From contig RSEH01000086.1 of assembly GCA_006503475.1 (NCBI GenBank), positions 62,001 to 126,000 of the forward strand: DNA of 64,000 nt, read 5' to 3'. Positions within the stretch are counted from its first letter, which is position 1, and each line of letters starts with the position of its first letter. Position numbers and translations under genes: made by a program. Below the pieces are notes generated by a model that ran no database searches, had not been told where the DNA came from, and was given only the letters and a program-made list of their open reading frames with translations. The stretch comes from Stentor roeselii (lineage: Eukaryota; Ciliophora; Heterotrichea; Heterotrichida; Stentoridae). Shown here in pieces: positions 43,001 to 58,000 of this stretch.

Positions 43001-46000
43001 ACTCAGTTTGTTGAAAAGAATGCTGAAGACTTGTTTAGGGCTGATGATGACTCTTTGGAATTTTTAAAAAAAGAAATTCTTTTGCAGGATGATGTTTGTA
43101 AAGCGCTTTCATTGGATGAAAATGAGACTGGAAAGATTTTGAAAAAAGAGGAAAAGATTTCGCATGGTTTGAGGAAAAAAGTTATGGATTTGGAAAAGTC
43201 TCAGAAATTATTTGATAAGTTGATAAGAAAAGCAGAAAGACAGACCAAGCGAATGATGGCCAAAGAAGACTCTGATAAAATTGAAAAATGTAAAATTCAA
43301 GAAACTCTCGAAATATCATCATCTACTCAGTTATTACTTGAAGAACTATCTGGACGAGAAATTCAAGAAAATAGTCTAAATCTAGAAAATTATACATTTC
43401 AAGACTTAGAAAAAAATGATTTTCATTCAGTAACTGTTTATTCACAAGAAATTAAATTAAATCTTCTTATTACTCAAAAAATGGCCTTAGAAGAAGAATT
43501 CATCAGAAACTTTTACAAAGAGGAAGCTCAAATCGAATTCAGAGATGGAAATTTACTTGAAAATGCTGAACTAAGAATGATATCATTTGAAAAAGAACAA
43601 AAGTACTTTAGAGATATTTGGTTTGAGAGAATGATTAAAGATGAGATTCAATTCTCTGAATTCATTGAGGTTGAGGAGTCAGAACATCAAAATGAAATCA
43701 TTAAACTTGAGCAAGAGTTTAAATTGATGAAAAGTTTTGAAGAGATTGAAAGATCTTTAAGACAAAATAATTATAAATTTCTGAGAGCAGAAGAAAAACT
43801 AATGAAATCATTTGAAAGCATGCAAAAAAAATTGGTTAGTCAAGAAGTATCTCGAATGAATACTGATGAATCGACAATGATAAACTTCTCATCATCAGTA
43901 AGCTCCCTGATTCTCCATGAATTAAACTCCTTAGTCAAATCAGATGAAAGCACAAGAAAAATCAATAACGATCTAAAACTTTCTCTAGAAAAATCTCTTT
44001 TCCTTCTAGAAAATGAAGAAACCTCAGTAAAAACTTATACAAAAATAATCAACTCAATTGAAAAGAAAACAAGAAAAATGATGTCAAATCTAGATGGTCT
44101 TCAATCAAACCTACATCTAAATCAGCTCTCAAAAGAAGAAAAAAATTTCAATTTCTTCGAAGCAGAAGACAATTTTTCTATTTCACATAAAGAAACTTCC
44201 TTAAACCTCGAACTTTCTGCTTTAAGATCTCTTGAATCACTAGATGAAGAGCAGACTTCTTTCAATCTTTTTCAATTAAAACTAACCCAAATAAATCTCA
44301 AAAATTTGCAAAAAGAAGAAAAAAACACCAGAAAAAATATCAAGTCGCAAGAAAAGTCAAATAAAAACTCTCGTCATTTTATGAGAAAAGAAGAAAAAAT
44401 CATGAAAATATTTGAAAAAAATGAAAAAGAACTTATTTTTGCAAACTTTGAAAAACTTGGAGAAGAAGATATTTTTATTAATGAATTTGAAAAAACTGAA
44501 CAACAAGGAAATAATTATGAAAAAAATCGACTTGATTTAGAGTTTGAAGAGATTTCATCATTCCTCAAGCATCAAAATTCTTTGATTCAAGAAAGCATGG
44601 AAAAACTTAGCAAAGAAGATGATTTAATGAAAAGATTTATCGAAATTCAACTTTCAATAAACGAGGAGTCTTTGAAAGACATGGCTTTTAATGATTTTCA
44701 TGCAAATTCATTCTTTTCTGAATTAATTTTGAATACTGAGAGAAATTCTGAACTTCTTTTTGTGGAAGATCAAAAAAGTAGTGAATTTTGGGTAATGGTT
44801 GAAAAGAGGTCACAACAAGTTAGACATAAAATTTCGAAGGAAGAAAAAATTCGGGTAACTTTTGATAAATCTGAGAGAAAAGTCAATCGATTGAATAAGA
44901 GAAATTTACAAACTGAAGATTTAAGTGTTTTAGAAGATCTTAAAATCAAAGACGAACTATTAAAACAATCAGAAAATTTACTAGAAAAAGAAGAAATTCT
45001 TACAATTTTCATTGAAAAAGAACTAATAAAACTTCAAGACCAATCATTGAAAAATCTGGAATTTCATGATAAACAATCTCAAAATTTCCTTCTTTTCCAA
45101 TCATCTTCAAGAGAATCAACAAAAAAATCTCTAAGAACTGAAGAAAAATTACTGAAAGATTATGAAAATGCTGAAGAAAAATTAATATCAAGAAATGATC
45201 ATTTTCTTCAAAAAGACGAAAATTATTTAACTTCTTTCAACAAAAAACATTTATTGCTTGTCACTCATCTTTGTCAGAAAATGATTGAAAGTGAAGAATT
45301 TACTAAAAGATTCAGTGTTTGTGAAAAGTCAGAACAAGTCATTCAGAGAAAAAACATGGAAAATGAAATGAATGAAGTGATGCAATTTGATAGATTTGAA
45401 AAACAATTAAATGAATTATCATTGAAAAAATTGATTCAAGAAAATGAGAAGATGGAAAATTTTTATGAAGTTGAACAAAAGATAAGATTGCTTAGTTCAG
45501 GTGAAATGGCAAACCAAGAATCATCCTCATCATCCTTTATAATCCGAGAAAATTCACATAGAAGTTCAATCATAACTTCCTTAAAATCAGCAGAAGACCT
45601 TCTATCAAAATTCTTAAAGATCAATGAGAAAAAGGCAAATTCTCAAATAAATAAACTATCAAAAGAGGATAAACTTCGCAGGGCATATGATAAAAATGAG
45701 AGGAAAATTTCAAGAGAAAACAAAAGACTTTTAGCTGTACAAGACAAAGAATTAATGGAAACAATAACAAAACATGGAGATCTCACACTCTTATTTACTA
45801 ATATGATGGAAAAAGAAGAAAATGATTTAAACCTTTTCAAAAAACTTTCTGAGGAAAGACAACTTTTGTCTTATCAAGAAATTGAATCAAATGATTATCA
45901 AGGCAAAGATTTTGATTCTTTTCAGAATAATTTCATTATTTCTTTAAATAATCAAATGAAACTCCAAGATCAGTTCATTCAACAACTTTTGAAAACTCAA

Positions 46001-49000
46001 AAAATCATCACTTTTCAAATTTCTGATACTTTGAATCAAGAGGAAAAACAAATCAATCATTTTTTAAATAAAGAGCAACTCATTATAAAACAACAGAAAG
46101 AAAATTTAAATGAAAATGAAGAAGATAGAAAAATATTTGAAGAATTCGAAGTTTCAATGAAACAAACAAGTTCAGAACTTTTAGAGAAAGAAATGAGTTT
46201 GATGATTGACTTTATCGAAAAAGAAAAAGAAATTTCAGAGAAAAGTTTTATGTTTTTAGAACAAGAAAAAAGAGAAATGAAAGATTATAAACTTTGCGAA
46301 AATAACAGGATGGATGATAACTCTTTAAAGATGGCTGAAGAAGAACTTGTTTTATCAAGTTTCATAGAAAATGAATCTGAATTGATGAAAAAAAATCAAA
46401 GATATCTTGAAAATGAAGATCAAGTTTGTTTGGTCATTTCTAAAAGTTTAAACAAAGTTTATCATTCTATTTCTCATAAGCTTTCAAAAGAGGAAAAAAA
46501 TAGAAAGAAATTTGATAAGGTTGACAGAAAATTAGGAAGAGATTCAAAAAGACACATTGCAAATGAAGACTTAAAAACTTTTGAAAGGTTTAGTGAAGAA
46601 AAAGGTCTCCAACTTTCATTACAAAATAATTTGTGCCTAGAAGAAAATTTGATGAAATTTTTTAATGAGAGTTTGAATACTTTTGAATTAAAAACATCTG
46701 AAAAACTTGAAACTTGTAACTTAGAGGTTTTTGAGTTAAATGAACTTATAAAGAAAGTAGAAAAAGTGAATGTAGAAGAAATGAATATGGACGAGGACTC
46801 AAGGATTAATTTTATAAAGAATGAAGATGAAATTGGAATTATATTTAGTGATATGTTAGAAAAAGAAGATGAAAACACAAATAGGTTTGTTTCTCAACAA
46901 TTATTCCAGTCATTAGAAATCACTAAAACCTTAGACTTCCATGAACAAAATCTTAAAACTTTTATAAATCTTGAAATTTTTAAAAATCAAGTTGAGAAGG
47001 AATTCATGAAATCCGAGTTAAAATTAACAAAAAACTATCTTCAATTAGAAAAATCACTGATAGAAAAATCAACTTTATCATTAAACCACGAAGAAGATGA
47101 TTTTCAAATCTTTATCGATTCTTTATATCAAAAGAATCAAGAACTTACTTCAAAGATGGCTGAAGAGGATTCATTAACTCGCGTTTTCTTCAACTTTGAA
47201 AGGTCTTCAATAGAAGGGAACATTTCTTCGATTGAGTCAGAAGACAACTTTTTGAAAAAATTTTCAAAATCTCATGAAAAAAAGTCTAATTCTCAAATTA
47301 ATAAACTTTCAAAAGAAGATAAGTCCAGAAAGGCCTTTGAAAAATATGAAAGGAAAATCGCAAGAGAAAACAAAAGAAAACTTTCTGCTCTTGATCTTGA
47401 ATTACTAGAAACAGTCAAATTTCTTCAAGATCTAACATTCATATCTTCTAGTATGATGGAACAAGAAGAAAATTTTTCTAATCTTTTCAAAAAACTTTCT
47501 GAAGAGAGACAACTTTTGAATTATCAAGAAATTGAATCAAATGATTATCAAGGTAAAGATTTTGATTCTTTTCAGAATGATTTCATTATTTCTTTAAATA
47601 ATCAAATGAAACTCCAAGATCAGTTCATTCAACAACTTTTGAAAACTCAAAAAATCATCACTTTTCAAATTTCTGATACTTTAAATCAAGAGGAAAAACA
47701 AATCAGTTATTTTTTAAATAAAGAGCAACTCATTATAAAACAACAGAAAGAAAATTTAAATGAAAATGAAGAAGATAGAAAAATATTTGAAGAATTTGAA
47801 ATTTCAATGAAACAATCAAGTTCAGAACTTTTAGAGAAAGAAATGAGTTCGATGATTGACTTTATCGAAAAAGAAAAAGAAATTTCAGAGAAAAGTTTTA
47901 TGTTTTTAGAACAAGAAAAAAGAGAAATGAAAGATTATAAACTTTGCGAAAATAACAGGATGTATGATAACTCTTTAAAGATGGCTGAAGAAGAACTTGT
48001 TTTATCAAGTTTCATAGAAAATGAATCTGACTTGATGAAAAAAATTCAAGCATCTCTTGAATCTGAAGATAAGAATTTTTCAACTATCTCGAAAAAATTA
48101 AATAAATCAACTCATTCAATTTCTCGCAAACTCTCAAAAGAAGATAAAGTAAGAAAATCATTTGAAAAATCTGAAAGAAAACATGGAAGAGATGTGAAGA
48201 AAACTCTGGATAAAGAAGAATTAAACACTTCTGAAATAAAAAATAAAGAAGAAAGTCTTGAGTTATTATGCGAAAATAGCTTGAGTTTCATAGAATCTTG
48301 GATGAAAAAACATGATGAAAAGTTAAAAGAACTTGAATTAAAAACATATGAAAATCTTGAATTATCAAATTCAGAGGTTTTTATCATAAATAATTTGAGA
48401 ATAAATTTAGAAAAAGAAAATCGTAAAGCAATTAGATTTGAAGAGGGTGAAAATCGAGATTTTATTAAATGCGAAAAACAGATTGGGATGATTATTGAAG
48501 ATAATTTAGAGATTGAAGAACAAAAAATATTTAAATTTATTTCAGATTTACAAAGTAAGTCTCTAGAAATCTGTCATACCCTTCAAACCATTGAGAATTA
48601 CAATCAAAGTATTATAAAATTCGAAGATTCTTCAATCAAGGCTCAAAGAAAATCAATAAAACATGAATTAGAATCACAGAAAAATTTTCTTTCACTTGAA
48701 AAATCTTTAATTGAAGCTTCACATCAAAAGCTTCAAGTAGAAGAAAACTTTCTGGTAAGCTTTTTAATCATGAACGACCAAATGATTCAAGATTCCTTCT
48801 TAATAATGGCTGGGGAAGAAAAATTCGTTCTAAAGTTTTTGGAAAGTGAAAGTCTTTCGAGACAAGAACATATCTCATCATTAGAATCAGAAGAAAAAAT
48901 ATTATGTAAAATTTCTAAGTCTCATGAAAAAAAATCAAATTCTCAGATATATAAACTTTCAAAGGAAGACAAATATCGAAAGATTTTCGAAAAAAATGAA

Positions 49001-52000
49001 AGGAAATCTTCAAGAGAAAATAAAAGAAAACTTGGATCTCAAGACTTAGAATTAATCGAATCTATCACAGTCCTCGAAAGACTTACCTCCAATTATTTCA
49101 ATCTCTTAGAAAATGAGGAAAACTTATCAAAACTTTTCAAAAAATTATCTGATGAACGACAACATGATTTATTTCAAGAAATTGAATCAAATGATTTTCA
49201 GGGTAAAATCTTTCATTCTTTTCAAAATGATTTGATAGTTGATGGAAATAAAAGACTTAGCAATCAAGATGAATTCATTAAAAAATATTCAAAAACTGAA
49301 GAAATTTTAAAGGTTGATAATTTTAGAAATTTACTTGAAGAGGAAAAGTACAATAGGGATATTGTATATCAGGAAGGAAAAATGATAAAACAAGTTGAAG
49401 AAAGACTAAATGAAGATGAAAAATTTGGAAAAATTTTAGAAGAATGTCAATTTTCAATCAACCATTCAAATTCAGCGTTTTTAGAAAAAGAAATGAATTT
49501 TATGATGAATCATCTCCAACTCGAAAAAGAATTATCAAAAAACACAATTCTACTCCTAAATCAAGAGCAAGACCAGATTATAACTTTAAATATCCAACTA
49601 AATTCTAAAAACCATGAAAATTTAAAGACAATAACTGAAGAAGATCAACTTTCATCCATATTCATTGAAAATGAATCAAAACTCATTGAAATTATTAAAA
49701 TATCCTTGGACAATGAAGCTCAATGGTGTTCAAATATTGATAAAAGCTTGAAAGAAGTCAATATTTTTACTTCTCACAAACTTTCAAAAGAAGAAAAAAC
49801 TAGAAAATTTTATGAAAAGTCAGAAAAAAAGATAAGAAAAAACTTGAAACAACAAATTGAGATTGAAGATTCAAAAATTGTTGAAAAAATGAGAAAAGAA
49901 GATAATTTTGAAGTTTCTTGTCAAAATCATTTATTTTTGGAAGATGCTTCAATGAAAAAAAATGATGGAAAGTTGAAAAAATTTGAATTAAAAAATCATG
50001 AAAAACTTGAAATTTGTGATTTGGAGAATTTTGAAACTATTAATTTTTCCAGTGAAGCACAAAACAGAAATATCAAAGAATTGGGTTTTGAAGAGGATTT
50101 AAACAAAGGGTTTTTTAAGAATGAACTAGAAATTAATATATTTGCTTGTAATTTGTTAGAAAAAGAAGAAAGAAATATAGTTAAATTTCTATCTGGAATG
50201 ACTTTAGAGTCACTTGAAATCTGCCAGAAAATGGAAAAAATTGATACAGAGCTAAAAAATTATCTCTATTCTGAGACTTTTCAAAATAACTCTCAAAATG
50301 ATTTATTGAGAAAAGAATATCAGCTCACTAAGAAATTCATTAAAATAGAAGACTTCTTTGCAAAAAATCTACAAAATTCATTTCAAATAGAAGAGTCTTT
50401 CCAAAAAACCTTTATAGAAAATACAGAAAAAAATAAAGCAAATCTTTTATTCAAAATGGCTGAGGAAGAATCATCCTCATTTCGTTATACGGAGCAAGAA
50501 CAACTCGAAAACCAAAAAACAATCTCAAGTTTAGAATCAGAAGACAAACTCACATCAAAAGTCTCCAAAACTCACGACAAAAAAGTTAACACCCAGACTC
50601 GAAAACTATCAAAACAAGACAAAATCCGGAAATTATTCGAAAAATCAGAAAGAAAACAAACAAGAGACTCTAAAAGACTTCTTTCAATTGAAGACCTTGA
50701 CCTTATAAACATTCTTCAAATTCAGGAAGATCTTCAAGTTTCTTGTGCAAATTTCTTGGAAGTTGAAGAAAAAATTACTGTTTCTTTTGATGAGGAAAGA
50801 TTTGATAGGGAAAGATTTGAAATTGAGCAGGTTAAGGATCATGATTTTAATTCAAATAATTTTTATTTAGAGGAAAAAGAACTGGCGAATGAAATGGCTA
50901 AAAAACTTGAAATTGAGGAATTTGAAATTAGAAGTTTTATTAGGAAAGAGAATGAAATTGGTTTGAAGAGTAGAGAGTTACTTGAAACTGGTGATTTTCT
51001 TATGAAAAAATTTGAATTGGATGAAAAAAAAATTAGAAAGGAAGCGGTTTTGAAACTTGATCAAGGTGAAACTTTTATTGGGAACTTTGAATGTGAAGAA
51101 GATTCAGTTAATTCTTTTCAGAATACCAACTTAGAGAATGAATTAAAGATATCACTTAATTTTTTAACCAATGAAAAGAAACTAAGAGAGAAAACCATTA
51201 AATTTTTGACAGTTGAGGAAAGGAAAACAAGATCATTCCTCAAATCACTTCACGATTCTCAGGAAGCTATATTTGTTCAAATGTCTATCCTTGAAGCAGA
51301 ACTTATGACTTATCTAGAACAAGAAAATCTCATTGTTGAGCAAACTTACTATTCACTGAAATCAGAAGAAAATGATTACCTGAGCTTCGAAAGACAATCA
51401 AAAAGTCTATCATCATCAATATCATCATCTCTTAATCAAGAAAATAAATTAAAAAAATCCTTCGACTTAATCCAAAAGTCTCTTTCAGAATCAATTCAAA
51501 AAAATTTAGAAACACAAAAATTCCATTCACTAGAATTTTATTCAAGTCAATCAGACCTTGAGCTAAAATCAATAAATGAAATGAAAATTCAAGACAACTT
51601 AACAAATGACTACCAACTGGCAGGGCTTTCTTCTGAACATCAAAATTTTAATAGTTTAGAGCAAAACGAAGCTAAAAATTCGAATTTCAGTCTTTTCGAG
51701 AATCAACTTAAAGATTCTATTCAAAAAAACATGGATCTTGAAGAAAGTCTCATCAAAAATTTTGATGAATTCGAAAAAAAATCTGGAGTAAAAAATTTTG
51801 ATTTTCTTGACAATGAAGAAAAAAATGCAAAAGTTTTCATCAAAAAGAATGAAAAATTAAGGAAAAAACTTAGAAGTCATTTGAAAAATGATGAAAAATC
51901 TGTGAAAGGATTAGAAAAAAATTTAAATTCAGGAATTTTTAAAGATTTGGAATCTCTTGAGTCTGAAATGGAACTTTCTAAGTCTTATCAAAAACAAGAA

Positions 52001-55000
52001 AATATTTTGATTGAATTAAATATTGAGAAAATGAATGAAGAAGAAAAAATTATGAAAAAATTTGAGAAAGATGAAAAGAGTTTTGTTGAAGATATTAGGA
52101 AATCAATGGATTTAGAAGAAGTTTTAAATAAGGATGTTTTTGAGAAAGAAGTGGGTTTTATGAGAGGAATGAGGGATATTATCATGATGGAAGATAATTT
52201 AATACAGATGTTATCGAAGTCACTTGAAAATGGCTTACTTGTTTTAGGAAAAGGACTTGAAACTGAAGAGCAGTCAAGATATCTATTTGAATCAAAAGAA
52301 AACGACATAAAAAACTCCTCGCTAAAATCCTTAGAAAACAATGACTTCTCAACATCCAAAACCTTTTCAATCCAAGAATCAATTCAAGCATCTCACAAAA
52401 AAATCCTAGAAAAACAAGACTCTCTTTCAAGTCTTCATGAAAATTTTTCCAAATCCCTTCAGCATAAAACCTTAAAAAACCTCGAATTTAATGAAAACAA
52501 AACTCAAGAAATCAACTTAATTCAACAAGAAAAAATTAACCAAAACATTGAAAAAATGATCATTGAAGAAAAAAATGTCTCAAAAGTAAAAAATTTTGAA
52601 AGACGCTTCGAAAGTCTTTGCTTCGAATTTCTTGATGATGAGGAAAAAATGATGAAAGATCAGAAAAAAACAGAAAATTTTTCAAGATTTTCAGTTTTTG
52701 ATGAGATGGAAAAAGAAGACTTTCGAGGAAAAAATATTGAAAATGGTCAGAAAAATGAGAAGAAAAAGGAGAATATTTTTCTTGAAGAAGAGGATGAAAA
52801 GATGGAGAATTTTCATGAATTGGAAAAAATGGTAAGGGAAAAAAATTTAAGGTACTTGGAAGAAGAGGAAAAAATAATGGAAAAATTTTTGGAAATTGAA
52901 AAAAGTTGTATTAAAGAAGATTTCTTTAATATTAAACTTGAAGATAATTTAATGAATAGCTTCATTCAAGTAGAACATAAGGAAAATATTGAAGTTTCCT
53001 CAAGTCTGTTATTAGAAGATAACCTAATTCAAAACCTTTCAAATTTAATTGAAAATGTTCTTAAAACCCTATCAAACCAACTTCTAAACGAAGAAAAACT
53101 CACAGATCTTTTCAACAACCTCGAAAAGAACTCAGAAAAACATTCTCAACAAGACCTTGCAACTGAAGATTCAAAACTATCAGAAATCATTAAAAATCTT
53201 TCAAAAATCCAAAAAAACCATTTAAAATTTTTAGAAAACGAAGAAAAAACATCAACTTCAAATCATGATTTTCAAGAAACTCTCCAATCATCAACTTGCG
53301 AGTTTTTAACTAAAAACGATAAAAATTCATCGAATTTGCTGATTTCCATCTTCCAAATCACTAAATCCACAATAAACCACCTCGAAAACGAAGAAAATTC
53401 CAACAAAAAACTATTAAATTCCCAGAAATCAAATGAAAATCAAGTAATTTCAAATCTTCTTCTCCAAGAAAAATATTCAAAAGACTTCAAAATTTTTGAA
53501 AACTTTTCAATTCAACAAGTTTTGAGAAAAATGAGCGAAAATGAAGAAGTTAAAAATAATTTTGATTTGATTGAAAAGGGTTTAAAGGAAGATTCATTGA
53601 ATTTCTTGAAGTTTGAATTTAGGTTAAGGGAAAAATTTGTTGATGAAGAAGAAATAACTTCGAAGGGTGTCTTGAAATCTTTGGAAAGTGAGGATGTTAG
53701 GATCAGGATATTAGAATATGAAATTCAAAGAAAAATAAGTGAAAATTTAGAGAATTTGATAGATGAGGAAAGTAAATTGGTTGAGGTTTTAACGTTTGAA
53801 GATATTTCAACTAGAAAAAATCGCCGATCTTTAAGACATGAGGAAAAATCTTGGAAAAAAGCTTCAAAATCTCATGAAAAAGAACTTGCAAGCCACTCCA
53901 AACACTTATCCAAACAAGAAAAACAAACCAAAACCTTCGAAAAACTCGAAAAAAAATCAAGAAAATCAAATCTAAAGTCTCTATCCTCAGAAGATTCTCA
54001 CCTCTCAGAAACCAAAAATCTTTCTTTCAAATTAGAATCCACCTGTGCTGAAACTCTTGAAATTCAAGAAAATTCTTCAAAATCCTTCATTTTCAAATCA
54101 TTAACTTTTGAACAATTCTCCTCAAATCAGCTGAAAATCAACGAAAAACTTTCAAAATCATTTTTTTCAAATGAATCATTTCAAGTCTCCCTGATGATTA
54201 AAAAAATGACAGAAGAAGAGGCTCAAGCGATTCTTTTCTCTTCAGAAGAAAACGTCTTTCGAGGAAAGATTTCTCAAGTCATCATCTCAGAAGAAGCCAA
54301 AACAAAACTTTTTAATGAAAGAGAAATTTTAATGAATGAAACTGAAAATTTAACACTTTTAGAAGAAGAGTCAAAAAATCAAGATTTTTATAAAAAAGAG
54401 TCAAAATTAACAAAATCACTGAAAAAAATATTTGAAGAAAAAGAAGAAGAAAATCTTGAGTTCTTGAAAAAAGAAAGAAAAGAAAATGAAAAATTTTTTA
54501 ATGAACTTATTCAAGAAGATCTGAAAAGAAAGGAAATTTTGAATGAAGAAAGTTTTTTTATAGATAAAATTTCAAAGAAATTAATTGAAGAAGAGTCTTT
54601 TGTTAATGATTTTTATTTGATTGAATCAAAAATTTGTGAAAGTCTTTTAAAACATTTGGAAGGTGAAGAGACTGAACTGAAAAAAATCAATAAAAAAGAA
54701 AATTTTCAACAAGAACTCGTTTTTGATAAAATTATTCAAAATGAGGTTCAACTTCAGGAATTCAAAATGAAGGAAAAAATTAATCTTGAGCTTCACTTAG
54801 CGAAAATGATTGAAAATGAAGGAGAAACTAGAGAGTTCTTACAAAATGAACTAGTTATTGCTGAATGTTTCAATTGTCAAATGAATCTTTTAGAAGAAGA
54901 AAATAAAGAGATTTTAATGAAAGAGGAAAAAAATTATTTTAATGTTTTTAGTCAAATGGTTGGGAATGAGGCAGAAACTTGTGAATTTTTAGAAAGTGAG

Positions 55001-58000
55001 TCAAAATTACTGAAGTCAATTTCGAGAAAAATGAAAGAATCAGAAATGGAAAATAAAAAATTCATTAAAAACTTTTCTATAGAAACCGAGTCACTTTTCA
55101 ATAAAATGCTTGAAGAAGAAAGCCACACAATTGAAATTCTTCAAAATGAGTTAACATTTAATGATTTCCTGTTGAAACAAATGAAAGATTTAGAAAATGA
55201 AATGAAAGATTATGTGAAAAGTGAGAATATTTTAAATTGTGATGTTTATAAGTTTATGTGTGAAAATGAATTTGAAAGTAAACACTTTTTTAAGAATGAA
55301 TCATTTTTACAAGAAAAAAATATCAGGAAAATGTGGGAAGAAGAAGCAGGACAACAAGATTTGCTTAGCAATAAGGAAATAGAAGATAGTTGTATTGTCA
55401 GTAAAATGGAAAAAGAGGAATCTCTAACCAAAGAATTAATCAAAGAAGAAGAGAATTTGAATGTTTTTCTTATTAAAAATATTCACAATGAAGACTCAAA
55501 AACAAAAAAATTTATGAAGAATGAGTCAAAACTTGCTGAAAGTCTTGCAAAGAAACTAGATGAAGAAAATAAAGAAAATAATGAATTTGTTCAAACTGAA
55601 CATCTGCAATGTCAAATGCTTTTTAGTTCCTTATTCAATGAAGAGGCCTCACAGAGAGATTTCCTTCGACTTGAGACTGAAATGAATGAATCTTTAAAAT
55701 GTCAGATGCTAGAAAATGAAGATCAGTTAAAAGAAATCTTGGACTGTGAAGTAACTATTAGAGAATCTCTTCTTGATTTGTTGAATCAGCAGGAAACTGA
55801 AACAAAAGATCTTATCATTGAAAACTTAAAATTCAATCAAAATACATCGAATCAGATGGATGAGGAAGAAATTCTAACAAAAGTATTTCTCGAAAATGAA
55901 AGTCATTCACTAACAGCTCATCTCAATAAACTCTCTGAAGTTGAAACCCAAATCAAAGAACTACTTCATTGTGAAGCCTCGTCTAAGACATCATTAGTCA
56001 ATAAAATGATTGAAGAGGAGAATGAAGAAAGAAAACTCGAAACCGAAAGATTACTAAGCATGAAGATTTTATTTGAAAAAATGAACCTTGAGGAAGTCTC
56101 AACAAAACAATTTCTTTTCAATGAATCTTCAATTTCTGAAACTCTTGGCAGTCAAATGGTTCAAAACGACTCTCTAAATAAAAAATTCCTGGAAAACAAG
56201 TCATTTCTTGAAGAGTCTCAACTAGAAAAAATGATGAAAAATGATGAAAACATAAAAAATTTCCTTAATATTCAGTCTTCACTCATCCAAAAAGTTAAAA
56301 ATCAAATGACCGAAGTTGAAACTCAAACAAAAGAATTTCAAGATCTTAAATCATCACTTCATAAAAAATTATTGAAAAAACTTAACCAAGAAAAAAAAGA
56401 AACAAAAGAATTTTTAATCAAAGAACTCGAAATAAATGAAAAAATTTCCAAAACATTTAAAGAAATCGAATTTGACTTAAAAGATTTTTTGAAAAAAGAG
56501 TCTTTTCTTAATGAAAATCTTTTAAAAAATATGAATCAAGAAGAATCCTCAACAAAATATTTCATTGAAAAAGAGGGAATTTTTGTAGAATCTTTGATAA
56601 ATAAAATGTTTGAAGAAGAAGTCGAAACTAAAAAATTCTTGAAAAATTTAGCTTTATTAGAAAATTCATCAGGAAGAAAAATGTTTGAAGAAGAAGTAAA
56701 TGTAAGAGAACTGAATGTTAATAAAGTACTTTCTAGTGAGAGTCTATTTGAAGAAATGAATCGCGAAGAAGAGCTGATGAAAGACTTTCTGAGAGATGAG
56801 AACTTTTTAAAGGAAAATCTTTTTCTTAAATTGGGTCAAGAGGAGTTGGAAAATAAAGATTTTCTTGAAAATAATTCAATTGAGCAAAGCTTTCATTGCA
56901 AAAAAATGTTAGGAGAAGAGACTGAAATTAATGAGTATGTTGATAGAGAATCTATTATAAACAAAGACCTATGCTGTAAAATGATTGAAGAAGAAACTAA
57001 AACAGAAAATCACTTAAAAAATCAATTATTACTCAATCAAAAACTCTTCTCTAAATTGATCAAAGCAGAAACCAAAACACAAAATCACTTAAAACATGAA
57101 AAATCAATCAAAAAACATTTACTCTCTAAATTCAATAAAGAAGAACTTGAAACTAAAGAGCTTCTTGATGATCAAATAAAAATTAACTCTTTCTCCCTCT
57201 TTAACCTCCAAGAAAATGAAGCTGAAACAAATGAATTTCTTAAAAATCAATCATTATCACAAGATTTCCTTCTTACAACTTTAAACCAATCAGAAGTCGA
57301 AAAAATTGAATTCTTGCAAAGCGAGTTAAAACTAAATAATTCAGTTTTTCTTGAAATGAAAGAATTAGAAGCTGAAACCAAAAAACTTTCAACAAGTGAA
57401 AGTCTTTCAAAAGACTTGATTTTCAATAAAATGATTGAAGAAGAGAAAGAAATTCAGGAATTTTTAAGGCTTGAGTCAAATTTTAACAAATCTCAAATGG
57501 CTTTAATGTCTGAAGCAGATGAATATACAATAGGCATCAATGATGCTTTGAAATCAGTTAATTATTTTGAGTCTTTTAACTTTGAAAAAGAAAATTTAAG
57601 AGATTGTGAGTTTTACTTGAAGGAATGTGAAAGGATGCAATTGACTCTTCATTCGCTAGACTTAGAAGAGTCTCTCATGAAAGACTTTTTACATAATCAA
57701 ACCAATTCAAACCCAAGTAAATCTTTATCCTCAGAAGAAACCTTCTCAAGGCTTTTCCTTGACTACCAACGCGAGACTATCGAAAAATCCCTGCAAGACT
57801 TAATTCAAAGCGAAACTCAATCATCAACTCATTCAAACCTCACAAAAAATATTATCAAATCCTCAACTGATCACCTATCAAATGAAGAAAAACTTCGAAA
57901 GTCTTTTGAAAAAACAGAGCGAAAACTAAAAAGATCTGCTAAAAGAAAAATGGCTTCTCAAGACTTGAAACTCTTAGAAACTCTTAATTTTCAAGAAAAA

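Larger units (their letters stand above)
43181..53980 (+). repeat. Higher-order 825-bp (11-unit) and 1,650-bp (22-unit) periodicity
   Basis: A distinctive marker unit, of the form LSKEDKxRKxFEKxERKxxR, starts at 44831, 45656, 46481, 47306, 48131, 48956, 49781 and 50606, exactly 825 bp apart. Recognisable but decayed forms lie at the same spacing at 43181, 44006, 51431, 52256, 53081 and 53906. From 45.6 kb to 50.6 kb the unit before the marker alternates between NSQINK-like and HSISHK-like endings, so the real block there is 22 units. Later marker-like units at 57875, 58625 and 59450 are spaced 10 and 11 units apart. Confidence 0.88.
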
